A stretch of 64,000 bases of DNA. Origin: Cryphonectria parasitica EP155. Lineage: Eukaryota; Ascomycota; Sordariomycetes; Diaporthales; Cryphonectriaceae. Where the stretch lies: positions 1 through 64,000 of the forward strand of contig NW_024468915.1 in assembly GCF_011745365.1 (NCBI RefSeq), given 5' to 3'. Each line of letters starts with the position of its first letter. The stretch's first letter is position 1. A program made the translations under genes and the position numbers. Below the pieces are notes generated by a model. The model was not told the DNA's origin and made no database searches. It worked only from the letters and a program-made list of their open reading frames with translations. This document shows positions 34,939-45,418 of the stretch, one piece after another.

Positions 34939-37900
34939 ATGGAAAGGAATGGTCTGCCACAGGTCTCCAAGGCCTCCAAGATCGCTAAGGCATTCAAGTT
35001 CATAGGTAAGCCAAACTGTGATAACCTGCCTTCAATCCGATTGTATTCCCAACCAATCAATCAAACGATCAATCAACTCAAGACAGCTCACATGTCCTTA
35101 GCAACACCGAAGGGCTCGTTGCAATCACACCACCACAGCGACCAAGACAGTCTACATGGAGATGACAGCCACCAGGATAATATCCATGAGGAAGAATTGG
35201 CCTTAGTTGACTATCACAACTTTGTTTATGGTACCAATAGTCTCAAGAGCAAGGAAAACCTCAGCTGTGGCTCCACCACCCAGTCCTCTATGTCGACTTC
35301 TCCCTATGGCAGTGCTGCTGATACCATATTAGATGGTCCAGAAACGCATGAGGCTGCTATCAAGTCCAAGTCAAGCAAGCAAACTGGAACCCCAGAAGGT
35401 CAAAATGGCAAACACGTGGCTTTGGACTTGAAGGAAGCTCACCCTGTCCTGCCTCACAAAGGCTCCCTCAGGGCTCTGTAAGTTTGTCACTGGCAAATTC
35501 TTCAGCGATGACCATCCTTTTGATTCTCGTCTCCCCCCCCCTCCCCCCAACGGTGTTCTGCTCCCAGCCTTCTCATCTCGCCGCCATGCTGCCACACTGC
35601 CGCATCCTCTTCAAGCTCAAGTTGCTGACTTGGGTGACATCATTGCAGGAGATCCAAGCAGTCCCAGTTCTTCCGCGAGAAAGGCCACCATCGTCTGGCT
35701 GAGCTATTCGAGAAGTCTGGAACCCAAAAGGCAACGTTCAGTCATCAATCACCTGCGGCTGAAGAAATGCCCACAACATCTATCTCGACGCCATTGCCAA
35801 CATCGGCTCTGGCTGCGACCCCGAGTCTTGTCACTTCAAGCCTATCGGGCACGTCTGTGCTCTCTGGCCGTTCAACTTCCCAATCAAGTCTGGCGAACAC
35901 TGTGCAAAGTACAGATGTTATCATGGCTCATGAGCCACTTTCCTGTCCGGTCTCACCGCAACAGCAGCCACCTCCTGACAGGCCTCTGCCGTATACAGCC
36001 TCCGATGCCTCGGTCCCGTCATCGACGATCACACAATTTCCTCAGACAAGGAGCATGATAAAGTGTGATATAATTGACAATGAGACCGAAATGGATGAGA
36101 CCGATGGCTCCTCTACGGCCTCCCTGCATAAGGCCTCCCCAGAGGCTATCACTCCTGACAAACAGCGCTTACCAAGCATGATTTCACAGGAAAATAGCAT
36201 GGACGTGATGGAGGGCAGGCGTGGCTCCAAGTCTGTCAAGTCAATCAAGGCCAAGCGTCGATCACTGCGCAACAAGGTCTCTACTCTGTTTGGCGAGCAG
36301 CCTGCTGCTTCTCAGGCCTCTGATTACAGCAATGCGTCAACGTCCATCTTGACCTACCGTCCCATATCTCTCAAATCACACGAGTCGGAGGCCATCTCCT
36401 TTTCTGACATGTTTGACAATATCTGCAGTGCCTCTCGCACTTCAGGCGCTTCTTCTTCTTCTCACTCGGCACTGCCTTCCATGTCGTCCATGCCGCGAAG
36501 GACGACGAGTGCTGAAACATGTGTTGATGGCTCGCGCAACTCAGCCGACGCGTCTCTCATCCCAGCGCGCTCTTCGACGACTGTTTCATCTCATGGGATT
36601 GCTGATCGTCGGTCTAACGGCGTCTCTCAGAATTCTATGACTGATCCCAGCGATATCAGACGAGCATCCGCATCTACAGAGCCTGGTGCGCGAGCCGTCG
36701 GCCGCTCCTCATACCAGTGTAGTGGAAGGGGGACGCACTCTACCCAACAGCAGTCGCGGGAGGACGCAGCTAACCGTCTAGCTTCTCGACTAGGTGTCAC
36801 AGACCAGGCCTCTCGAGAGGCCATATTGACAGCCTTGACCATTATTCCTGTACCTCCTCTTGCTGATCACCCAGCCCTTCGAGGCGAGGGTGCTGCTCTG
36901 CAGGCTCGATCGGGCGTGCCCAATAACGTCCATGTTCCTTCGTCGGCTGAGGATCCCGTGACCCTCAACGTCCGCCGCCAGCGACCTACACAGGTCGCAG
37001 TCGCCACTCGGCGCGCGTCTCGTTGGACTACGGTATCTACTGATCTTCAAAGGGGGTACACATCGCAAAATCCAGTGACGGTCCCCGATGCGACCCAGGC
37101 CAAGATTGCCGAGGGCGACGTAGATCCGGAACCTGCCTTCGACCGCACCGTCGACCTGGTCTGGTATCGCTACGCCAAACAGACGAGAGAGCATGTTCAT
37201 ACGGGGACTGTTCCATTTCTTCCCGACATCTTCCAGTACGTCCGCACGGCCTTTTTGGTCCAGCACTCTCGTGGACGGCAGACAACCAGATTCGATGGTC
37301 TGAAGCGGTTCCGGTACTTTGACCTGCCTGCCAGGATCCGCTTCAAGATTATGGAGATGCTTCTCGAGGACCATCTCCCTGGCAAGCCAGTTCTGCTCAA
37401 TGCCAAGTCCCAAGCATCGCCCGCATGGCCTCAGGACTCGTTCGCCTCGCTCTGGGATGTCCTGGGACTCCTTCAGAACTACATCTGGGCCTGTCCTCAT
37501 CTACGAGCAGACGTCATGGCCGCTGTGTTCATAACGCAGCCCTTTCACGTCATCTTCAGCCCCTATGTGAAGGCCTTGACGCAGCCACTGCCGACCAAGT
37601 GGCTGTTTGAGTATGCTTCGTTCCTGCAGGATGTCCGTGTCGAGCTGGACATGACCAAACTCGGGTTTGGTCTCGAGTGGGAGGCCACGGGCCTAGGCCT
37701 CCAGCTTTCGTCCATCAGGCACCTCGTGCAGCACTTTGTGGCAAAGATGCGCACGCGCTGTCCAAGGCGCAATCCCATCGGCTTCCTCACCATCCATTGC
37801 CGTCGTTATTTCGGCTACCGCCAGGGCAAATACCCTTTGACTGGTGACAAACAGCTGGGATGGGAGCCTGCCAGCCTCCCACCATCGGCAAACAACCCGC

Positions 37901-38826
37901 ACTCGGGTCATCGTCGTCACCATGAATTCGCACCAAACCGCGTGCCTTTTGTGGAAGAGGGACACATGGCCGTGGCCGACCCGTTTGTGCAGCTTGCTGG
38001 CCGTGTCTGGTCAGTTCGCATGGTCGGTCTGAGCGAGAACTGGGTTCGCGACAACCATTACAAGTTCTGGCTCCAGGCCGAGTACGATGCCCTCCCGGCC
38101 ATGAACAAGAAGAGTCACATTGATCGATACACGCCCTCGCGCCATGCCTATGCTGCCCCTGGCTATGCAGTGTACATGGATTATGGCCTTCGAAGCGGCA
38201 TTCACAGGTTTCCCCCGCTGCCCGACAGCAAGCAGATGGTCTGCACCGAGTACGACATGCAGAATGATGTATTTGTCGAGATCGGATCTGGTAATGTGTT
38301 GACCGTGTTTGAGAATGGGGTCGAGGTCATTACCCGTGCCAGCCATCCGCCGGTTCCCAGGGTTGACCTCCCAATTCCCGGCGGTCCTCCCGTTCCGCTG
38401 AGTTCCTTTTATGATTCCTTCAATATGTGCCCGTCCAGGATTCCCGGTCCTGCGAGTGGTCCCATTAGCCCAACTATGAAGGCCATGAGGAACGATACTC
38501 CTAGTAAGGCACTCAAGCTGTTGGGCCTGCGGTGTGTGAGCGATGGCGCCTCAGCGGCTCACCACACTGGTTCCTCACAGAGTGGAGCGAGTGAGGACGA
38601 GGACCCTGTGACGCCCACGAGGCACCAGGTCTCACGCGCATTGGGTCGTGCTCCTCCCCAGACCCAAGGCTCTCGCCTTGTCACTGCCGACAGTGACCGG
38701 GTGGGAGAGTCGGCGTCTGCGAAGAGCCAGTCGAGTGCTCCAGACACTGCAAGCTGCCGGAAGCTGTCGACCAAGGAGTCCTTCCTCAGCCTGATAGGCA
38801 GCGGCCGCCGCAAGCCCACAGTATGA
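34939..38826 (+). CDS. Uncharacterised large fungal protein with Ser-rich N-terminal half
   Basis: Two exons (34939-35477 and 35649-38826) joined by a 171-bp GTAAGT...TTGCAG intron give 1238 aa. The first frame ends at TAA inside the donor, and the second is open from the acceptor (Arg-Ser-Lys-Gln-Ser-Gln-Phe-Phe-Arg-Glu-Lys) before its first Met. Residues 1 to about 600 are Ser/Thr-rich and probably disordered. About 610-1000 form a folded region rich in Trp, Tyr and Phe. It opens with an F-box-like helix (Tyr-Phe-Asp-Leu-Pro-Ala-Arg-Ile-Arg-Phe-Lys-Ile-Met-Glu), common in fungal proteins of unknown role. The C-terminal 240 residues are again Ser/Thr-rich. The start is uncertain: Met at 35092 is also possible, because a GTAAGC...AAG pair at 35006-35082 could be a 5' UTR intron. 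Function unknown. Confidence 0.75.
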
Positions 38827-39269
38827 AGGGCTCTTTGGGCAAACCATTTGGCTGTATTTGTAAGAGGGGATTGATCAAGGCAATACAATGAGAGAATGAC
38901 TTGTCGGACACGAGACCGAAGAGAGCACAGGATGCACTGAGCGATGGCAACGATGCAGACGGATGAGCATATCAAAAGAACTTTTTTCCTAGCAGAAGTC
39001 TCTGCTTTTTCCCTTCAGGAACAGGTTAGGGAGACAGAAAGTGGAGATAAAAGTAAAGGCTAAGCATCACATATGCATCTTGACTTGTACTCGTCGCATG
39101 TGTTACCAAGTACTTGAATAGCCGAATATAAAAGATACTCTACCAGAGGGACATGAAGGTAGGCGGTGGGAATATGCAACTCACTGAACCAACGCAGATG
39201 GAATGTAATTCAACGAGCATGAGCAGCAATATGGTAGGATTTTCTGTGGTAGTTTATCTGGGGATACTA
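38827..39269. other. Convergent 3' region
   Basis: About 440 bp between convergent stops. No conserved frame and no RNA gene seen; it contains the 3' UTRs of both neighbours. Confidence 0.45.
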
Positions 39270-41003
39270 CTACGCCGCCGTACAGTTCCAGGTGTCTGCA
39301 CTATTGACGTCCCCAGAACCTTGATACATGGCCCTTTGAGGCCACGGGCACAATGGACGCTGCCTTAGCACACCAGAGCTGGGGTCCGTCGAGGTGGTCC
39401 ATGTCGTGGCGATAATCTGGTCCGGGGCCTTGCCGTCTTCCACCCAGTGCATCAAGGCCATGAGGGCGTCGTGCTGGGCATCCTCAAAGCCAGGCGTCGA
39501 GAACACATCGGTGCCCAACACAGCAGCTCCGTTGGGCTGCGCAAAATACCAAGGGGCATCCACGGCCGTACCGGTGACATGTTGCATTCCAGGCACCATG
39601 AACAGCCTGAACCAGCTGTTCAGCTTGTCATATCCGCCCGTGGCGTTGGCAATAGTGCTGTAGAAAACATTGGAGCTCCTCGTCGCGATCAGGCCGTCAG
39701 ACAAGCCGTGGAACATGAAGCTATGGCAGGCCATGTCGGTCAGTCCTCTTTTCCGTCTGTTTTCTCTCTATCCACACACAAAGCCAGCCAAAGGCTAAGA
39801 TAAAGGGGCTACTCACATCTTGGTGCCTTTCGCCATGACGGAAGCCATCGCCTCGTAGTGATCTGCGGTGCAATTCCCAGGGTCCACGGCGTCAGCCTGC
39901 CAGAGAAGACTGTCGTTGTACTCTGTCCAGGACCAGGACGGGTCATTCAGGAGGAAGTCCTGAATGTAATTATCCCCAAGGTTGTTGGGTTCGTCGCCTC
40001 CCAGCAGGACAGACCATTGCGCCTCGGAGCCCAGCTCCAGGCCGGGAAAGGCAAACCTGCCGTCTGCGTAATAGTCGGCGTAGATGCTCTGGAGGGTGTT
40101 GATCTGTGATTGCGTCAGGCAGGTCGACGTCGCGTTGGCCCCACCGCCTGTCGATCCACAGAGCAGCGCAGCTGGGTTGAATTGACAGCTCTCTGGACAG
40201 CTGACAATGCCATCGACAACACCGTCTACAGCGTCACATTGGCTGATGACCTCGGCGCCAATGGTGCCGAAGAGATCGGTGGAGATATGGCCCGACGAGT
40301 TGGCTGGGAGGTTGAGGCTGCCCAGCTTGGTGGTCCAGGGCTGCAGGTGACTGGTCCACCAGGCCGGCGCCCCTATCAACAAGCCATCGAAGGCGCCGGG
40401 ATCGTACTGGGCCTCCCGAAGGCCCTGTCTCCCGCCTGTGGATGCGCCAGAGTAGTAGGACCAAGAGATGGGCTGGCCGTAGTAGGCCTCGGTTAAGTTC
40501 TTGCCGAGCACCGTGGTGCCGTGGATGGAGCGGTAGCCAAAGTCGAGGGTCTTCTCTGGAGCGTCCAGGGCCCATGTCCCGTCAGTCGAGGTGGAGTTGT
40601 GTCCGGTGTCTGTGGACACGACGGCGAAGCCATAACGGACGCCAGCTCCCATGTCCAGCCAATTGATGCCGCCAGCGAAGCCGCCATTCCCGACTGTCAG
40701 AAACCTGCCGTTCCACTGGGCCGGCAGGAAGATGCCGAAGCGGAAGCTGGACGTCGACGAGGTAGTCACGTTGACGGTGAGGGCGCAAGACGCCGGTAGG
40801 TTGGTGGGATTAGTCGGGTAGGCGATGTCTGCTGCGCCCTGGCCGTATGTGCTCCCATCTGCGACAGCCACTGCGGATAGAATGGTGGCATACGACGGCA
40901 GCGCATCCTGGAATGACTCGACTGAGCATGAGGGGAGCGTCGAGGCCAGGCCTTGGCCGAGGGCCGTGATCACGGCAAGAGATGATGATGCCACTTTCCT
41001 CAT
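39270..41003 (-). CDS. Secreted tannase/feruloyl esterase-family protein with altered CS-D-HC motif
   Basis: Two exons (41003-39817 and 39720-39270), 96-bp intron, 545 aa. A signal peptide (about 1-20, ending Leu-Ala-Ser) and many Asn-x-Ser/Thr sites mark a secreted glycoprotein. The fold is the fungal tannase/feruloyl esterase family, which hydrolyses phenolic esters of plant polymers. The triad can be placed as Ser188 (Gly-Ala-Ser-Thr-Gly-Gly), Asp404 (His-Gly-Leu-Ser-Asp) and His443 (Gly-Met-Gln-His-Val). Family members usually have Cys directly before the Ser and directly after the His, and these form a disulfide. Here those positions are Ala187 and Val444, so both partners are missing. 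Two Cys-rich stretches in the lid-like region (about 255-290) remain. Substrate unknown; activity likely but unproven. Confidence 0.88.
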
Positions 41004-42118
41004 GATGTTGAGTCGGTCGATGAAGGGAGGAAGAGAGATACAGAACCCTTCACAGCCTCATTGCTTTTTCACTCTTTTTCTTCTTTGATACAAAGCAGTA
41101 CCCATGCTAGTACCTCGATCGGCATCACAATTAGCAGAGCGCCCCCTCGCTCCCCCTTCCCCAAATAAGACTGCATTACCCCATCTCTCCGCCGTCCAAC
41201 TGTGGGGGGTTGCCTTGATTTTCCTTTTGATGGTGGGCAAGGAGGGATCCCCTACCACGATAACAGCACCGATGGCAACAAGGAACGGGTTCTAAGTAGA
41301 ATGGTGGTTAGCATGGTAGTATACGAAGTGGAAACTCGTGAAAGTACTTTACCCTTTACCAAGTCATGCCCAGTACTTTGGACAGGTCAAGGATGACGGA
41401 TCTTATGCACTCGAGTGTGTGCCATGGTATAGAATACGTCCTATGACTCCCAGTATATTTTTCTTGAAATTATAGAAGCTGTACTGTCCAAGTAGGCACG
41501 TAGTTGGTCACTCCGATCCTACCCTCCGCAAAATGTTTCTTTCTCCATGTTAACGAACCAAACAAACGTCATGAACGTTGCATTGAGGTGGAGATTTTGT
41601 GGGCAAGCGAGGGGCCCCATCCTGGCAGCATATCTCGGTAATTTGCATGTCAAAGTTGTTGTTTCCCCCGTTCAAAGGAGGAGGTTATTTCTTGGAAGGG
41701 AGGCAAGGGGGCTACTACGTAGATTATTAGTATTAATGTTTTGGGGAGGGGGCGGAAGGAGGGGGTTTTGGCCTAGGGGGGGCCCGGGGGCGGGCGCGCC
41801 GGGGGGGGGGGGCTGGTCTGGCTGGTACTGAGCGGGAGCAGATACTATTCTTGATGATATAAGCAACAAAGGTCATGTGATGGCGCGGTCGCCTGGCGAC
41901 AGGAGCAACTGGGTCTTCTCCGCCCTTCTGCTCTTCCCGTGTGTAATCACAGCAGGACGCGCTCCCCTCACAGCAACACCCACGATAACTACCATCACCA
42001 GCCAGCTGACCAGTATTCATGGCCAGGAGAATAAACATCAAGATATGGTTCTCGCCATCATCATCGTCAAGCTGAGCCGTTGCTGCTGTTGTACTTTACA
42101 GGCCCGCTGTCGCACGAC
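41004..42118. other. Divergent intergenic region with G-rich tract
   Basis: About 1.1 kb between the esterase and polymerase genes. Notable is a G-rich tract at 41742-41812 with many runs of three or more G, including 5-, 7- and 12-G runs, listed separately. Otherwise only short unconserved frames are seen. Confidence 0.5.
41742..41812 (+). promoter_or_regulatory. G-quadruplex-prone tract upstream of polymerase kappa
   Basis: The plus strand carries repeated G runs (GGGG, GGGGG, GGGGG, GGGGGGG, GGGGG, GGG and a 12-G run) separated by 1-8 bases. This meets the usual pattern for intramolecular G-quadruplex formation several times over. It lies about 310 bp before the proposed start codon. Whether it acts in regulation is unknown. 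Confidence 0.6.
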
Positions 42119-44249
42119 ATGACGATCGACGAGACAATACCAGATTCGCTGCACGAGAGGAGCGTTTCCGTACCCTCAGAACAAGATGCTGCTGATGTTG
42201 ATGATGCACCAGAGGCTGCAGGACCGTCTCATTCAGATCAAGACCATGCCACCCTGAAGTACTCCTTGCTCGGCCCATCCTTGACCAAGGCAGGCCAGGA
42301 CTCGGTCGATCAGTCAAAAGCAAGCACGCACACACAATCCAATCACCATCTCGCATGGCTGAAGCCCACACTCTAAGCACACACCCATTATACACCCCCC
42401 CACCCCCCTACCCTTCTCGTCGATCCTATCCCATCTCCTTCCTAGCTGACCGGCGGGCCGTCTTCAGGTTTCCGAGATCATTTATAATGCCTCCAAGGGG
42501 TCCAAGTTTTTCAACCGCGAGGAGGACAGGGACAAGACACTGACCGTCAAGATCGACCGCATCCTCCGCAAGAAACGCGACCTCGAGAGGCTGGACCTCT
42601 CTCCTCACCTGCGCAGGGCCGACGCCCTCATCGCCGAGCTCGAGCTGTCCCGGGACCTCACACAACATATTGTCCACCTCGACTGCGATGCCTTTTATGC
42701 CGCTGTAGAACAGCTCGACCGTCCCGAGCTTAACGACCTTCCCTTTGCTGTAGGCGGCGGCGTCCTGACCACGTGCAACTACATCGCGAGGAAGTTTGGT
42801 TGTCGCTCTGGCATGGCCGGGTTTGTCGCCAAGAAGCTGTGCCCTGATCTCATCTTCATCCCTCTCAACTTTGACAAGTATACCGCAAAGGCAGCCGAGG
42901 TACGCGAGGTCATAGCAGAGTACGACCCTCGTTTTGAGAGCGCTAGTATCGACGAGGCATACCTGAATATCACAGCCTACTGCCAGGAGCACAATATGCA
43001 ACCCGAGGAAGCCGTGGCCCAGATGAGGAGGCAGGTCCACGAGAGGACCAGCATCACGGTATCAGCAGGGATCGCGGCCAATGCCAAGCTGGCCAAGATC
43101 TGCTCCAACATGAACAAACCCAACGGACAGTTCCTGCTGCCCAACGATCGGACTGCCATTATGAGTTTCATGCGGGATCTGCCCTGTCGCAAGGTCAACG
43201 GGATCGGCCGGGTCTGGGAGAGAGAGCTTGCTGCGGTCGGTATCAAGACCTGTGGGGATATTTACACCCAAAGAGAGTTCCTCAACCCGCTCTTCGGCGA
43301 GAAGGCTTACGAGTTCCTCCTACACTGCCACTTGGGCCTTGGACGTACCAACGTTCAGCCGGCCGAGGAATACGAGAGGAAGAGCGTCGGTACCGAAAGC
43401 ACTTTTGGTGATCTGGCCGACCCCAAGAAGTTGCGCGAAAAGCTGCGGTGGACCGCCGAAGAGCTGGAGAAAGACATGCGCCGGGCACAGTGCAAGGGCA
43501 GAACCCTGGTGCTTAAGGTCAAGCTGCACACATTCGAGGTCTATACTAGGCAGGCCGTAATGCCCAAGGCCATTTGCCTCGCAGACGACCTATACAACTA
43601 TGCCCTCCCCATCCTGACCAAGTTGGAACAAGAGATGCCCGGTATGAGGATTAGACTGATGGGTTTACGCTGCACCCATCTCGTCAGCACCAAAAAACCC
43701 GACACGCGTGTCTTTTTTGGCCTGAAGCCGAGAAGTGGGACGATGCCCAGTGCGCCTGGGAAAGTGCTGCGGGCGATAGCACAAGACGTTGACGACGATG
43801 GCTGGGAAAAATGGCCAGAGGAGGAAATATTTATTGACTCAGGATATGAGCCAGAGCCAGAGCCAGCTCCAGGCCCAGACCCGGACGGAGAGGCTGTTCC
43901 AATAGGGCAGAACGGCACTTCTCCATACCGGAGGCACGGGAAAGAGATCGTGCCCAACCCTACACCCAGGAAAGAATCGTCGCCGGCACAGGAAGCATGG
44001 TGGGAATGCCCCATCTGCAGTCGGCCCCAGGCTGCGAACGAGAAGCTGTTCAATGACCATATCGATGCTTGCCTATCCAGGCAAGCAATTCGAGAAGCTG
44101 TTCAGAAAGATTCGACGATGAATGTTCAAAGCCCTCCGACCCGAAGGGATACACCAGAGCCTAAGCACGCCAAGCTCTCGTCCGAGAAGAAAAGAGGCCG
44201 GCCGCCCACGGGCGCCGATCCAAAACAGAAGAAGATCTGCTTTGGCTGA
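42119..44249 (+). CDS. DNA polymerase kappa (Y-family, DinB type)
   Basis: Two exons (42119-42319 and 42468-44249) give 660 aa. The 148-bp intron begins GCAAGC and ends TTCAG, a GC-AG intron. The join gives the conserved run Ser-Leu-Thr-Lys-Ala-Gly ... Val-Ser-Glu-Ile-Ile-Tyr-Asn-Ala-Ser-Lys-Gly-Ser. Catalytic acidic residues are Asp139 (His-Leu-Asp-Cys-Asp-Ala-Phe-Tyr) and Asp229-Glu230 (Ser-Ile-Asp-Glu-Ala-Tyr). Finger, palm, helix-hairpin-helix thumb and little-finger regions follow in normal order. Near the C-terminus is one UBZ-type finger (Cys581, Cys584, His598, Cys602), used in this family to bind ubiquitinated PCNA. A basic tail ends the protein and could serve nuclear import. It carries out translesion synthesis. 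The start is the first Met after a possible splice acceptor at 42100; further upstream sequence is unconserved. Confidence 0.9.
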
Positions 44250-44497
44250 TGGTCAACGAAGAGAATGCATTGCGGATAGACGTTGCTCATTTGAGCTGCA
44301 AAAGAACTCGGACTCTAGGCTCTCGCCTCCCAAAGCTATGTATCTTCATACCATTACTGACAGCGTATCTTGGGTAGGCTCTCATGTCATATCCTAAAAT
44401 TCATTATGTTTCCCCCCAGAAGTCCATGTGTAGGCCGAGAGCCACCGTATTCCGTCATATGCTTCCTTCACGCAGAGTTGTGCATACCCAGATCTCC

Positions 44498-45418
44498 TCA
44501 ATACTTGCCCGCTGGTGGCGGCTGCATTGGCATTTGTGCGCCGGGCTGATCCATGACCTGAATATTCGAACTTGATCAGTCTTCTGTCATTCTACTCACT
44601 GACCAAGTGCGGAAATAAACCCCGCTAATGGGCAGGACGAGAGACGAGAGACGGTTCGGCCACCGGGATGCACTCACCACATTAGCTATCGGTCGCTTTT
44701 GCTGATGTCTCGCCGCGCTTTCTCTCTCTTGCTGGACCAAGGCGCAGAAGGAGCAGCAGCACTTTTACCAAGTTACAGTCAGCCAAATCTACACTGACTT
44801 CGCAAATTTATCCTGCACGGCGCATCCAAGTTCTCTGATTTCTTGCGAGGGAAATGAGGAGAAGAATGGAGTTTTGGCCGTGGCAAAGCAAACAGCGACT
44901 CACCGATGCCAAACAATCATTGCACCCGCTTCCCTTGATGGCGTACCGCTCACGAACATCTCCACGACGGCATGTGTTATACCTGCAATGGTAAGCATAT
45001 GCGTAAAAGGTTGCCGTTAAGGAGAAGTGGGAAAACCACCACACTTACGCCCAGCCAAAGATGTGCCATCCCAAACCAGCACCTAAAGAGTGCAGTACGC
45101 AAACCACTGCACAATCTGCATTGCAAGGGTTTCTCTCTAGTTGACTACGATCCATCTCGGGGTGTTGCACCCTATACATGGTTCTCCCCATGATGAAGCA
45201 TGGACAGCAGGTTCCCATGAGGCTATCGGACCGTCAGACAAATAACCCTGAAGGTGTTCTCGCGAGGGTGGTTGGTATTAGAATCACGAGAGATCCCAGC
45301 CACGTCTCCCTTGGAACCTGCATCATAAGGAGAGCACCTACCACAAAACACAACCGCTGCCCTCTTCATAGCTACCGCAGCAGCCACACAGGCTCTTTGA
45401 CCACCCTTCTGAAGACAT
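44498..45418 (-). CDS. PLAC8-domain Cys-rich membrane protein (five exons)
   Basis: No long ORF marks this gene. Splicing five exons (45418-45342, 45222-45049, 44982-44904, 44761-44678, 44557-44498) with introns of 119, 66, 142 and 120 bp gives 157 aa in one frame. The product has the PLAC8 pattern: an N-terminal Leu-Cys-Gly-Cys-Cys block; Gly-Thr-Cys-Cys-Pro-Cys-Phe-Ile-Met-Gly-Arg-Thr; a hydrophobic middle; Arg-Arg-Gly-Asp-Val-Arg-Glu-Arg-Tyr-Ala-Ile-Lys-Gly; Cys-Asn-Asp-Cys; and Cys-Cys-Cys-Ser-Phe-Cys-Ala-Leu-Val-Gln-Gln-Glu-Arg-Glu. A Pro/Gln/Met-rich tail ends it. PLAC8 proteins are small membrane-associated proteins, some linked to metal or calcium transport and cell size; the role here is unknown. 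The 142-bp intron has a clear CTGAC branch site. All five joins keep frame, which is strong support. Confidence 0.85.

Noticed and set aside
42426..43040. 204-codon minus-strand ORF opposite polymerase kappa
   Set aside because: Shadow of the conserved polymerase exon.
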